Of a stretch of DNA of 64,000 bases, positions 11,419 to 22,390 are shown piece by piece. Each line of letters starts with the position of its first letter. Position 1 is the first letter of the stretch. Position numbers and translations under genes: made by a program. This DNA is from Cavia porcellus (taxonomy: Eukaryota; Chordata; Mammalia; Rodentia; Caviidae), in assembly GCF_034190915.1 (NCBI RefSeq), contig NW_026947490.1:69305494-69369493 (forward strand), written 5' to 3'. The notes beneath the pieces were generated by a model. That model worked only from the letters and a program-made list of their open reading frames with translations, ran no database searches and was not told the DNA's origin.

Positions 11419-11547
11419 GTAGATCGTTGGCCAGAGACAGGCTATGTGAAGAAACTCCAGAGGAGGGACAACACCTTTTATTACTACAACAAACAAAGGG
11501 AGTGTGATGACAAGGAAGTCCACAAAGTGAAGGTCTACGCTTACTAA
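11419..11547 (+). CDS. MEIG1: MEIG1, last coding exon (residues 47-88 and stop)
   Basis: The exon starts after the acceptor TTGTGCAG (ending 11418) and continues in phase 0 with [20 protein letters not shown], ending KVKVYAY and a TAA at 11545-11547. The joined product is 88 residues, the usual MEIG1 length. Trp50, Lys57, Phe66 and Tyr68, the surface residues reported to contact PACRG in mouse MEIG1, are all present, so the interaction surface looks intact. No other coding exon follows. The gene layout (noncoding exon, two coding exons, about 10 kb) agrees with human MEIG1. Expression is expected mainly in testis and ciliated cells; this is family knowledge, not visible in the sequence. Confidence 0.95.
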   Translation, partial: VDRWPETGYVKKLQRRDNTFYYYNKQRECDDKEVHKVKVYAY

Positions 11548-11770
11548 GCCTTCCTCCTTCATGTTACTTGGCAATTATATTTTAAGAATTCATTCTTTCC
11601 ATTCTGTATCACGCAAATGTTTGTCATTTTACAAAATGATTCAAAATGCAACCTTCGTTGTAATGTTTTGAAATCAAAAACCATGAAACTTGGTGACTAC
11701 TAATCATCTTGTCATCCTGTCCCATCTAAAATATAGTTGCAGAAGTATTAAAAGTTGTAACTTTCTTGAT
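11548..11770 (+). other. MEIG1: MEIG1 3' UTR with a candidate poly(A) signal
   Basis: AT-rich sequence follows the stop. The first plausible polyadenylation hexamer is ATTAAA at 11747-11752, just before a T-rich stretch and an antisense ID-like SINE. The UTR end is an estimate; longer forms are possible. Confidence 0.5.
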
Positions 11771-11784
11771 CCTGCTTTTTTACT

Positions 11785-12125
11785 TTCTTTTTTTTTCATG
11801 CTGGGGATTGAACTCCTGGGCTTCACACATGCTCAGCAAGTCCTCTAGCACTATTCTACCTCCCCATCTTTCTCTCACTCTTTTTCTGTCTGTCTCTGTC
11901 TGTGTCTCCGTCTCTCTCTGAGACAGGGTCTCACTATGCCGTTCAGGCTAGCCTTGAACTTACTTTGTAGCCCAGGCTGGCCTTGAACTCACAGCAATCC
12001 TCCTGCCTCAGCCTCTTTTTTTATTTTTAGACACAGTCTCATAGTTTGCCAGACTGGCCTCAAGTTTGCACTCCTGCTGCCCAGCCTTCTGAATTGTAGG
12101 TGTGACCACCATGCTTGGTGGCAGA
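11785..12125 (-). repeat. Antisense SINE cluster (ID, B1, B1)
   Basis: An antisense ID-like unit (GGGGATTGAACTCCTGG, 11800-11870) is followed by a TC-rich tract, an antisense B1 truncated at its CTCAGCCTC segment (about 11920-12015), and a second antisense B1-like unit ending ACCACCATGCTTGGTGG. Confidence 0.75.
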
Positions 12126-12604
12126 ATACTATCTTTCTCTGTGGTGGAACACCATTGATGGTGATGTATTTTCCTATAGCGGATTAGAGCCCCCCTCATC
12201 CCTGTCCTTACTTTACCTCTTCATTAGAACATCATTTCAACTGTTAAATCTGCATTTTGTGGTATGAAGGCTTTCTCTTGACTCTAGAGTCCTTTGTCTT
12301 TGGCTACACAGACTGCTAATGCTAGAGGGGTGACTGTCTCTGTGGCTTTACCATGGAGTGGGTGGCCATATCCCCTACACCCTGCTAGCTCAGGAGTGGG
12401 TCTGACGCATGTGTTTCCCACTGGCTCTCAGTGGGTCCCCATAGGACTGAGACCTTGGCCACTCTTGTAGGATTGTGACCAAGTTCAGGAGTGCTGGAGT
12501 CTCCTTCTGGAGGTGGTTTACAGGTTCTTTCTGTCCTGAGCAAAGAATTAGTCAAGACAAGCACAAACAGTAGTGAATTGTTATTAAAGATAGGAGAAGT
12601 ATTA
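12126..12604. other. Intergenic sequence downstream of MEIG1
   Basis: No recognised gene or repeat. Confidence 0.4.
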
Positions 12605-12985
12605 TGACTTGTATCTAAATGTCCCCACAAAGCCTGAAGTGGCCGTAGGTGGGCCTTTTTGGATCTAGTGTGCTGTTGGATGAAGAATGTGAGGCTGGGA
12701 GTGATTCCTGGTGTGGTGCTAGGATTAAACGTGGATGGCCTGGATAAAATATAAGAGACAGAAAGAGTACTGCTAGTTCATTACTTGTAGCCTGCCATGC
12801 CGACATCTGCCTCCTGCCTGCTGTGAACTGTTCTCCTCTGTGATGTTTCTCTGCCATCACACCCTGCCCTGGAGCCTGCCAGCTATGAACTGAAACCTCT
12901 ACAAATTGTGAGCCAAATAAACCTTTTTGCCTTTAACTTTGGGTGTTGAGTATTTTGTCTCAGCAATGAGAAAAGACCAAAAAAA
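12605..12985 (+). mobile_element. hAT-Charlie-like (URR1-type) fragment
   Basis: The 3' part (AATTGTGAGCCAAATAAACC, then TTTTGTCTCAGCAATGAGAA) has the arrangement I associate with rodent URR1 non-autonomous hAT-Charlie elements. No transposase frame is present. The 5' boundary is uncertain. Confidence 0.5.
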
Positions 12986-12999
12986 AAAAAAAAAAGAAA

Positions 13000-14072
13000 A
13001 AAAAAGAAACAACCCAGAATCTACAGAGCAAGTTTGGGGCAAGTACAAAAGTACATCCTACAGCATGAGAGTGGCCCACATGAAAGGGAACACAATGACA
13101 AAAACAACTGTCATGTTCTATCATCCATCCCTCAGCTGATGTCAGATCTAGACCATCCTATTGAAAACCTGCTCCAGAGAGGTCCACATGCGTTAGGAAC
13201 TGTCCTCTGCATTTGTCCTAGTATTTTGTAATTTAGAAGTCAGACCTACTTTCCCAGTCAGCTTTGCCACACCCTCCCTAGCCAGTTTTGCCACAGCCTA
13301 ATCTCCTGCCTTGGTGTCTTTCTGGATTCAGTGTCTTGGGTTTCTTTCATTTGCCAGCCTCCCATTCTCCTGAATAACTTAGATTTTGGGCCCAGAGCCA
13401 ATCTCTGGGTCTCTCCACCCAAGAATAGTAATGTTCCTGTGCCACCTGGAATCTTTGCAGAAACAGACTAAGTGTTGAGGAGTGAGAGGCACTGTCAACC
13501 TTGAGGCCTTAACAAGTCCTGTTCTCAAAACTTAGAGAGGCCTAAATGCTCTAAGTGAACCAGATGTCCTTCAAAGTTATCTTTTCACTGTTATTTTATA
13601 TTTTATTTATTTTACTTATTTTTTGGCCTTCATTCATAAGTTCTAACCTTTAGAGTTTTGAGTTCATTTAATTTTAGCCCCTATTTCCCAGAGTAGTTGT
13701 TCTCATCATGGAGCTTCATTAGTTTCTCCAGTTCAAAATTGTGCCTCTTTGGCAGTTCATCCTCACAAGTACATTGTAGAAATGGTAAACAGACCAGCAA
13801 GCCACTTTTATGTCTTTCCCAGTGTCACCTGTGATCATCTTATCTACTGCTTGTCTTGGGTCATTTTTTTTTTCAAGTCATTTTTCTGTACCGGCATTTA
13901 TGATTCTTATCATCTGCTTTCAGGTCTGATGGACCTGTAGGTGCTGAGCAAGAGTGGTTGTCTCAATCTAATAGTGTTGTTTCCCCAGAGAACCTTCTAT
14001 GCTAGGTGGAATAATTGCACCCAAAGTTGTCCATGGCTTTAGGAACTACAAATACGTTATCTGACAGATATT
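13000..14072. other. Intergenic stretch without recognised features
   Basis: Apart from an A-rich run around 12979-13009, nothing here matches a gene or a repeat that I recognise. Confidence 0.4.
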
Positions 14073-14805
14073 GTGATAGCTTTTATTCCGGACCCCGGAA
14101 TAAAATCCAAGGAAGCAAGAAATTAAAATTTGGGGAGCAAAGGCTTTATTTTAGGCCAGGCCTGGCGACACAGCCTCCAGGAGCCAATATGGAGACTGGG
14201 TGCCTTACAGCTAAAAGGGTTGGGTTTTAAAGCCGAAAAACCACAGAAATGTTGCAAACTTTGACCCAGTTTGATAGCATCTGGGCTTCTTGGTATCTCC
14301 TGTAACTTCCTTGTAGTTTCTTAAGGACAGCATATTGTATTACAGATAGGCTGAAGGGGGTCGGGGGGGGATTATAAGAAGCTGAAAGTTAAAGCTTTTA
14401 TGGGAAATGGAGACTTAACCTAAAAAGAATAGGGAGGGGAGGGGGATTTACAAGGAGCTGAAACTTAAGTCTTTACTGGAGATGGAATTTTAATCTCTAT
14501 TGAAACGGCACATACAGAACAGAAAGGAGGCGCATTGGTTAGAACTAGGTTACAACAATATGACAAAAAGAAACTGCAGAGCTTGAAATGGGAAAAAGTA
14601 TAGAGGATTGTGGGTTGAATCACAAGGGTCCTTTTTAGAGGGTACCAGCTGATAAGAGTTACAGAAGGGGACATAATATTGGAAGATTCTGTGGGATACA
14701 AGGACGGAGCCATGAGCCAAAGAAAACATATAGCCTCTTGGAGCTGGAAAAGGGAAAGATTCTCCTTTTAGAGTCTCCAAAAAGAAAATACCTTATTTTT
14801 ACCAA
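14073..14805 (-). mobile_element. LTR, antisense (family A, diverged copy)
   Basis: Its left end (GGAATAAAATCCAAGGAAGC, then GGGGAGCAAAGGCTTTATTT) matches the left end of the antisense LTR at 18456 and the complement of the + strand LTR ending 20993. The shared GCTTTATTT is the complement of an AATAAAGC poly(A) signal region. The body has diverged, so the right boundary is approximate. No internal retroviral genes are adjacent. Confidence 0.65.
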
Positions 14806-15357
14806 ATGTGATTGGTTTCAGACTTCTGATCTCCAGAATTGTAAAAGGATAAACTTGTGTTTATTTCCAATAAACTCAGTTGTGCTACTTTATTAGAGAA
14901 GCAATAGAAAACATATTTAAACAAAAAAGATTAAGCAAATAACTATTCACAGTCTTGAAGTCAACATAGCTTTGATCGTAGTTGCACTCTGCCCCTTTTT
15001 GGACACAGAACACATTGTGTCACAGATCAGAGCTATGCTGACGTAGGTGGTGAAGTGGTTTTGCCTGGAGCAGTCTCAGGAACTAACTCGGGTGTTATCA
15101 ATGCCATTTCATCTTTCTGTAGCAAGACTCAGCTCAGAAAAACGGCCTTTGAGATTGTCACATACCATTTTGGTTCCCTAGGTCTTTGTGACTAGCATTT
15201 TCCCAGCATGTCCTGTGATAGACACTATTTTTTTTCTTCCAATCAGATTTTATTGGTACATTTTAGATATATATAATAATCACATGCATCATAGAGAATT
15301 TGTACCTGTAAATGATATAACTTCTTTTTTCCATTCTCCTCCCCCATATCATGCCAA
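14806..15357. other. Intergenic stretch
   Basis: No gene or repeat is recognised. It runs into a pyrimidine-rich tract. Confidence 0.35.
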
Positions 15358-15403
15358 TCTTTTTTTCTTTCTTTTCTTTCTTCTTTCCTTCCTTTCTTTT
15401 TTT
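15358..15403. repeat. (TTTC)n pyrimidine tract
   Basis: Degenerate TTTC/TTCC low-complexity run. It creates lysine/glutamate-rich open frames on the minus strand that are not genes. Confidence 0.8.
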
Positions 15404-15404
15404 G

Positions 15405-15720
15405 TGTGGCTGAACTTGTGTCAACTTGACTGACCTGATTAGTGTGACACACACCCAGGTGTGTCTGGGTGAGCAATAGAGGGTGATCTTGGGGATAACA
15501 TCTGATCCTTTGCCCCTTCCTTCCTGGTGCTGTTCCCTGCTCTGTGCCCTCACAGCCATGAACTAAGCAGCTTTGCTCTATCATACCTTCAACCATGATG
15601 TTCTTGCTTTGGAGCCTGCTGATTATGGACTGACTCCCTAGAAAATGTGACCCAAATTAAACCTTCCTCCTCTTTAGTGGTGCATGTGAGTTATTATACG
15701 CCAGCAACAGAGGGCTGATC
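15405..15720 (+). mobile_element. hAT-Charlie-like (URR1-type) element
   Basis: It shows TGTGTCAACTTGACTGACC near the 5' end, then CTGATTATGGACTGACTCCC, ATGTGACCCAAATTAAACC and CGCCAGCAACAGAGGG. This resembles the fragment at 12605-12985 in order. It has no coding capacity. Confidence 0.5.
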
Positions 15721-16194
15721 CAGCTACTCCAGACATCCAGACTATCAGGAAGGTATGGGCTAGAGCCATAGGCTTATTATGGTGACAGTTTCCCTACTGA
15801 GAGAATTGCCCAGGCTACACGCAGGTGCTGAACCTCATTCATAGACATTATGACTCCCAGGGACCACATAGTTGCCTGTTCCAGGTGGTGGACTGAAGCA
15901 GTAACAGGGCCAGCTGTCAAGCTTTAATCTGTCATCCAGCTATGAGCAAATACTGTTGGAGAGCTTCTCTTTCTCAGGGCTCAGAAATTGCCAAACTTTT
16001 TGTCATTATATTGCACATAATGAATTGGTTAAGAAGCTGCTGGTTGCTCATTAACCACACATTCCCTCATCTGTGACTCTCAAAACTTGCTGCAGGGTAG
16101 AATCTCACAGGGAAATGTTAAAGAATACTGATGCCTTCTTCCTGTTTCATTTCAATTAAATAAAATCTCTGGAGGTGAAACATAGGCATTATTT

Positions 16195-16325
16195 GCTTAT
16201 TTATTTATTTGTTTGAGACATGATCTTGCTACCAAGTCCTGCCTAGCCTCAAACTTGCAGCACCCTCCTGCCTCAGCCTCCCGAGTTCTGGGATTACATG
16301 TGTGTGCCACCCACCTGGCTGATTT
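16195..16325 (-). repeat. B1-like SINE, antisense
   Basis: TTTGTTTGAGACATGATCTT, CCTCAGCCTCCCGAGTTCTG and GTGCCACCCACCTGGCTGA. Confidence 0.8.
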
Positions 16326-16345
16326 TTATTTTTAAAAAGCATAAA

Positions 16346-16470
16346 GCACTGGGTATAGTGCTACATGCTTGTAATCCTCAGCACTCAGGAGGCTGAGGCA
16401 GGAGGACAGCCACAAGTTCAAGGCCAGCTTAGGCTGTTACAGGACTTGTACTAAACAGAAAGAAAGATGC
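16346..16470 (+). repeat. B1-like SINE
   Basis: TACATGCTTGTAATCCTCAG, GAGGCTGAGGCAGGAGGA and AAGTTCAAGGCCAGCTTAGG. It forms a head-to-head pair with the antisense copy about 20 bp upstream. Confidence 0.8.
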
Positions 16471-16865
16471 TCTGCACCAAGGAGTTAGAAAGCAGACTGG
16501 TGGGAATCAGTTCCAAATCACCAGCCATGAGTCAGTTCCAGTTTGGTTTACATAGCAGAAAGTACAGAAGCTTAAAATCATGATGGGTTTTTATTGAGTT
16601 AGGTTATCTATGTTGCCCTGTTGCTGGGTAGAAAGTCCTTGAAATATTCTAGAAAAATAGAATATATTTTTAGGTGGAAAAACATAGACTGTGCAGCAGG
16701 AATGTGGTCAAACTGACATGGGTCAGGCTTTCTATGGAACAGCAGCTGGATGCAGTCAGAACAAACATAGTCTTAGGGTCTAGCTTGATGGCAGATTGGG
16801 TTAGCATGTTTGTCTCAGTCTGGTACCAGTCTGCTTGTTTGTTAGGGTTTGAGCATTTCTACCAC

Positions 16866-16950
16866 AAGGCTGCATAGTAAGTTCAAGGCCAGCCTGGACT
16901 ACACAGCAAGACCTTGTCTTAAAAAAACTAACTAACTAAAAAGAAAGGAA
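16866..16950 (+). repeat. 5'-truncated B1-like SINE
   Basis: Only the 3' half remains: GTTCAAGGCCAGCCTGGACT, CAAGACCTTGTCTTAAAAA and an A-rich tail. Confidence 0.7.
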
Positions 16951-17029
16951 GAAAGAAAGAGTGAGCATAAAGTGAAGGATCCAACATGACTGAGTAGAGA
17001 AAGAATCACACTCAAGGTCTTGTAATCCA

Positions 17030-17468
17030 CAAATGAGCTCCCCAGAACCCCCAACCTTGAGTCAAAAAAAATGGGGCAAGACATGTTTTTTTAAAAAGCA
17101 GCACTGATTTATTTTATACTGGGCCCAGTGACACAGTGCAGTTGGAGTTTGCAAAAACTGTGTGTCTCCCTCGAAACTTTCCAGACTTTTTGTAGAAAAC
17201 ACAGTTTACAAAGTAAGGGGTTATGGGCGTGGTTCAGGAAATCTGCTAAGAAATGAGGAAGACCTTTGTTTCCCTTTGCAGAGGACAGAGAAGTCTAGCC
17301 GGAATTAACAATCCTTTGTCAACTTATCTAAGCACTCAATTTTAGACAACACCATCTGTTATTTATAGAGGGCAGCAATGGTTAACATATCAGTTAGGTC
17401 AGGTTCCCAGGGATTTGCAATTCTTTACAGAGGGGAGCATTGATTAACATATCAATTAGGTCACTCCC
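17030..17468 (-). mobile_element. LTR fragment, antisense (related to family A)
   Basis: Its reverse complement aligns by eye with the U3 part of the + strand LTR at about 19985-20240. It shares GACCTAAYTGATATGTTAA units and CTCTGTAAAGAATTGCA. The left end holds a TTTATTTTA (complement of a poly(A) signal) near 17110. It is a related subfamily rather than an identical copy. Confidence 0.55.
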
Positions 17469-17959
17469 CCCCCCCCAAAAAAAAACGCATACAGAACAGT
17501 ACTATGGGAGTTACAGGTACTTTGGTCATATAACTTAGGTATAATACAAACATAACAAAGCTCTTTTTGCTAGTGTACAGCACAAGGGACTCAGAAAAGA
17601 TAAATTGAAAGTGCAGGTCACTGGAAGAAAGAGGGGACAAATACCCTGATGTAAAAAAGTCAATTTGAAAGGAGAGAATGTAGATCAAACAAAACATACA
17701 GTTTCAACTAGGCAAAAAAGTCTGATAGAATTCAGCCTGCGCCCAGCTCAGGAACCACTATTTGAGATGTTCCCAAATACCTGGTGGGATCTAAGTAGCA
17801 TGGTAGATTTCAGGTATATGAGTCCCTCATCTCATTGTCCCCTCTCCGAGCAAAGGACATTGCAGTGTGGACACACACCAGGGATGAGTGACCAGATTGC
17901 TGCTCCCTCCCCTGACCAACTCATTCTCAGACTCTGAGCAGACAAACAAGCAGCCACTG

Positions 17960-18299
17960 TGGGGCTGGTAGTCTTTAGTACTTGAGCCTGAGCACAGCTG
18001 AGTTGCCACTGGGAGTCTGAAAATTGGACACACAGAGATAATTGATAGAACTGTGGGGGACTGGTGGCGGCTGCAGGGCGCGGCATCTCCCCCTGGGGTC
18101 CGTGATCTTTCCATGGAACACGTGGAGTGGAGGCATATAAGTAGCCTCGGTTTGGGGTGGAACCTAAGGGGGCACTAGGGATGCACAGGTAGCCCATTGG
18201 TCTTTGTTTGGCACCAGAGGTAAATTCCTAGGGGTGGGGGAGATAGGAGCTCCTTGGCTTTACCAGCTACAGTGTCTAGCCTGGGCCAAAACTCTTTCA
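17960..18299 (-). mobile_element. LTR fragment, antisense (class I ERV family C)
   Basis: On the minus strand it begins TGAAAGAG and has GACACTGTAGC, then a TATA-type core (complement of GCATATAAGTAGCC, about 18136), as in the ERV LTR at 31001-31366 and the solo LTR at 21819-22174. Its 3' part departs from those copies, so the left edge is fuzzy. Confidence 0.6.
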
Positions 18300-18455
18300 A
18301 TAATGGTCTAGTTTGAGTCTATACTCAGTGGCCAGGCTCACTTGAGTCTACACTGAGCCTTCACTTTCCTGCACCAATCCTAGACCCACCGCAGTCTCTG
18401 TTTGACATCTACCACCAGTCCTGGGGAAACCAGGGTTCACACAAGGTGTTCTAAT

Positions 18456-19200
18456 TGTAATAATTCAGACCCTGGAATAAAATCCAAGGAAGCAAGAAAT
18501 TAAATTTGGGGAGCAAAGGCTTTATTTAGGCAGGCCTGGTGGCACAGTCTCTCCCAGATCAACCCAAAGACTGCGTGCCCCAAGACTGGGAAAAGGGGTT
18601 TTTAAAAGCAGGGGGGGGGGGAGAAGAACAAAAGAAACCCGCGAAGCTGTTAAAATTGTTGATCCGAATATGGAAACTGTATAGCTGTCCACTTAGTTCT
18701 GACAACCTCAGGAGTTTCTGGTGTCTTTCAAGTTACTGCCATCCTGCAGGTAAACATTATCTTGGAAGAGCACATCTGCAACAACATTTGGAGAAGAAAG
18801 TGGAAAGTTAATTATCCCAGCACAGCTCATTTTCGCCAGCAGGTGCGAGGGGGTCGAGAGTTACAAGAAGCTGAAACTTAAGTTTTACAAGGATCTGATG
18901 TCTAACTCATTTGATGCATACAGAACAAAAGGAAAGCACCGATTGGGGTTTGGGCCATAGTATTTCCCGGTAATTTCTTTGAAGCTTAACAGTTCTTAAA
19001 ATTGGGGCAGGCTCATTTTATGACAGATCATCACCAGGTCGGGAAGAGGTCACCAGAAACCCAAATTCTTTATGGCCTAGATAGATAGGTGAGGGGAGAG
19101 GAAGGCAATAAGGTGCGATACAGAACAGAAAACGGCGGTTATGTGTCAAGGTCAGTTAAAGGGTTAAACTCATACGCAAATCTCTCTGCATGCGGCTGAA
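18456..19200 (-). mobile_element. LTR, antisense (family A), left arm of an inverted repeat
   Basis: The reverse complement closely matches 20245-20993 over about 745 bp. For example, GATACAGAACAGAAAACGGC at about 19117 is the complement of a segment near 20310. GGCTTTATTT near 18520 marks the poly(A) region on the minus strand. No retroviral coding sequence lies next to it. Confidence 0.75.
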
Positions 19201-19979
19201 GCTGGAGATTGATCACATTCGGGGTGGAGCAAAGGTGGCCTCAAGAATCCGGAGCCCTGGAGGCAAGTCACACAATTGCTCCAGTTTCAAGAACACAGAA
19301 TGCTTGAGGCAAGTCATGTAGATAAACTATTAGGCAGAAGGATTTAACCTCCCAAGTCTATAAATAAAAATATTGCAGCCTTTGGATCACTCTCCTTCCT
19401 TTCCTCTTCTTCCTTCCCATTAGGAAAGAGGGCTCCATGTGGCCTCAGCTTTCTGCATCCAGACTCCCACCCTCGTGTCTCCATCCTCTCATCATCCTCA
19501 TTCTGGCAACATCGAGAACCGAGTGGCTCATGTCCACTTTCTTTCCCTCCTCTCTTATCATTCAAGTCTTTTCTACCTCCTCTTCCTTTTCTGGTGTATA
19601 AGTTCTATCATTCATACTTGTTTCTCTTTCCTTCTCCTTCACAGTGTATGTGTGTGGGGCACATGTATGCAACTGTGTATGCTGCTGGTCACTGCTTTTG
19701 TTCCCAGGTATTGTATCTTCACTTGTCAGGTTCTTGATAAGGATTATTTCTTAGGTCTTCCAGCATAGCTTTTCTGCTAGTTTAATAATTGGTATCTCCT
19801 CTCACTTTCTCCTTGTATCTTCATTCTTTTTCATGTTTCATTCTGTCCCCTCACAGAGCCTTGAAAATCTCTTCCCATACCTTTTCTTGCCAGATGTAAA
19901 AATCTCATCAAAATTGTTGTACTCTAAGAAAATAGCTCCGTTATATGTGTATTATAGCAAACCTGTAAAGTGGCTTACT
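19201..19979. other. Spacer between opposed LTRs
   Basis: No retroviral or host coding domain is recognised. It is pyrimidine-rich in the middle (19380-19650). Short frames here look like chance. Confidence 0.4.
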
Positions 19980-20993
19980 AAATGTGGTTTTTTTATCCTT
20001 TTTCCCTAACTGATATGTTAAGTGACCTAATTGATATGTTGAGCAATACTCTCCTCTGTAAAGAATTGCAAGAATCTCACCTAATTGAAATGTTAACCAT
20101 TGTTGCCCTCTACAAACTACAGAAGTTGTGCTAAAACAAGCTAACAAGGGTTGTTAATCACTGTTAGGCGCCTCTATTCTCTGCTAAAGAGCTAAAGAAA
20201 ACTAGAATGGCTCATTAATTTATACTTGTTTAAAGTAACCTGCTTGTGTGCAGAGAGATTTGCATATGAGTTTAACCCTTTACCCTGACCTTGACACATA
20301 ACCGCCGTTTTCTGTTCTGTATCGCACCTTATTGCCTCCCTCTCCCCTCACCTATCTATCTAGGCCATAAAGAATTTGGGTTTCTGGTGACCTCTTCCCG
20401 ACCCAGTGATGATCTGTCATAAAATGAGCCTGCCCCAATTTTAAGAACTGTTTAGCTTCAAAGAAATTACCGGGAAATACTATGGCCCAAACTCCAATCG
20501 GTGCTTTCCTTTTGTTCTGTATGCATCAAATGAGTTAGACATCAGATCTTTGTAAAACTTAAGTTTCAGCTTCTTGTAACTCTCGACCCCCTCGCACCTG
20601 CTGGCGAAAATGAGCTGTCCTGGGATAATTAACTGTCCACTTTCTTCCCCAAATATTGCTGCAGATGTACCACTCCGAGATAATGTCAGTCTGTAGGATG
20701 GGAGTAATTTGAGAAACACCAGGAACTCCCAAGATTGTCAGAGCTAAGTGGACAGCAATACAGTTTCCAGACTCGGGTCAACAAGTTTGATGGCTCTGCA
20801 GGTTTCTTTGTCCCGCCCCCCCCCCCCGCCTTTTCCTCCAGCCTCTTTTTAAAGTCCTCCCTTCAGTCTCTGGGATACAGTCTTCAAATTGACTCCCGGA
20901 GACTGGTCGCCAGGCCTGGAAATAAAGCCTTTGCCACCTAAATTTTTGGTCTCTTGCCTCCTTGGATTTTATACTGGGGCCCAAGTTATAACA
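19980..20993 (+). mobile_element. LTR, sense (family A), right arm of an inverted repeat
   Basis: About 1 kb, ending ...TTATAACA. An AATAAAGCC poly(A) signal lies at about 20920. The U3 end carries repeated CTAAYTGATATGTTRA units (about 20008-20095), which are also in the antisense copy at 17030-17468. From 20245 to the end it is the inverse of 18456-19200. I could not find a clean target-site duplication, so the 5' edge is approximate. Confidence 0.7.
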
Positions 20994-21818
20994 AAAATGT
21001 GTTGTTTTCCTTTTTTTGTCTATTTTCTTTTTTCTTCTCCTGTTTTCCAATGTATATTTTGTTATTATTATTTCTTTGCCTTCCTGAGTTACTGAAAGAA
21101 ATAACAACTTTTAAAGCAAGGTTTGAACTATATGTTACTATACAGCTGACTCTTTGATGTTATCAATATTGTTCTCCCTTTGTAATGAAATGCAAGAGAG
21201 TGAACCTAGTACTTGAGCAAGTTGTGTGGGTGCCTGCATAATGACTCATTTCTTAACTCAAGGGCACATCACAGGGCTAAATCGGCTTACTATAGAGCTC
21301 TGTATCTAGAGGCAAAACTTTCTGTCCCAACTGATCTACAGCCTTTGACACAAAAACACAAGAATCATGACAAAATAAAAAAAGAGGCATCCAAAAATTC
21401 ATAGCTTTCAAAAGTCAATCCCACAGACACTGAAGCGGATCAAATTCCAAAGAATTAAAACAAGTAATAGTTAAAATAATTAAAGAGATCAAAGAAGAGA
21501 CAAATAACTGATGAATCAAGACAATCAAGACTTCAGTCAATGACTGTAAAGAAGATACAAATAAGCATCTTAGTCAATGAATTAAAGAAGACAATGCAGG
21601 ATATAAAACATTGCTTCAGTAAAGAGTTAGAAATTATGAAAAGGAATCAAGCAGAAATATTGGAAATGAGAAACTCAGTTGAAAGACTTGGCAGAAGGCA
21701 AGATCAGTCAGAAGAAAGAATATCAGGATCTGAACACAAGGTGACTAGAATATCTAGTTGATAATAATGAAAAAACAAGAGACAATCAAAAGATTATCCA
21801 AGAGCTGCTAGATGTCTC

Positions 21819-22174
21819 TGATAGGTTTCCAAATGATAGGATTATTTCCAAAAGATGTAAAGTATAAAACAAAAGAGGCCTTTATTCTGAGAACACAGAG
21901 AGAGATGACAGGACCCCCCCCCAGTCCAGGGATCTCTCCGGGGGACACATGGCATGGGGGTATATAAGTAGCCTAAGCTTAGGGTAGTGCCCTAGGGCCA
22001 TTAGGGATGCACAGGCATTTCATTGACACATGTTTGGCGCCTGGAGTAGGTCCCTAAGGGTGGGGGGAGATAGAGTTACAGGTAAATCTCTAGGGGCAGG
22101 GGAGGTAGGAGCTCCCTGGTTCCAGCTGAGGCTTTTTCTGGCTACAGTGTCCGGTCTGGGCCAAAACACTGTCA
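21819..22174 (-). mobile_element. Solo LTR inside an L1 (family C)
   Basis: 356 bp bounded by TG and CA, with GTCTC on both sides (21814-21818 and 22175-22179), a 5-bp target-site duplication. On the minus strand it has a TATA-type core (complement of TATATAAGTAG at about 21961) and an AATAAAGGCC poly(A) signal (complement near 21880). These match the 3' LTR at 31001-31366. Confidence 0.85.
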
Positions 22175-22339
22175 GTCTCTAGAAGAACAAACTGAAGAAT
22201 TCTTGTTGTTGAGGAAGGGGCTGAGGCATAAGCTAATGATAGAAAAAAGTTCATGAAATTAATGCTGAAAATTCCCTAAGACCTGGGAATGAAATGGCTA
22301 CTTTGGTGAAGGAGACACTTTTGTCATGCTCAAAGGGCA

Positions 22340-22390
22340 TGACAAAACAAACAAACAAACAAACAAACAAAACAAAACAAAACAAAACCC
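22340..22390. repeat. (CAAA)n / (CAAAA)n tract
   Basis: Short A-rich microsatellite inside the L1. Confidence 0.8.

Noticed and set aside
18456..20993. Intact provirus bounded by the two family A LTRs
   Set aside because: The LTRs face opposite ways and the spacer has no gag, pol or env signature.
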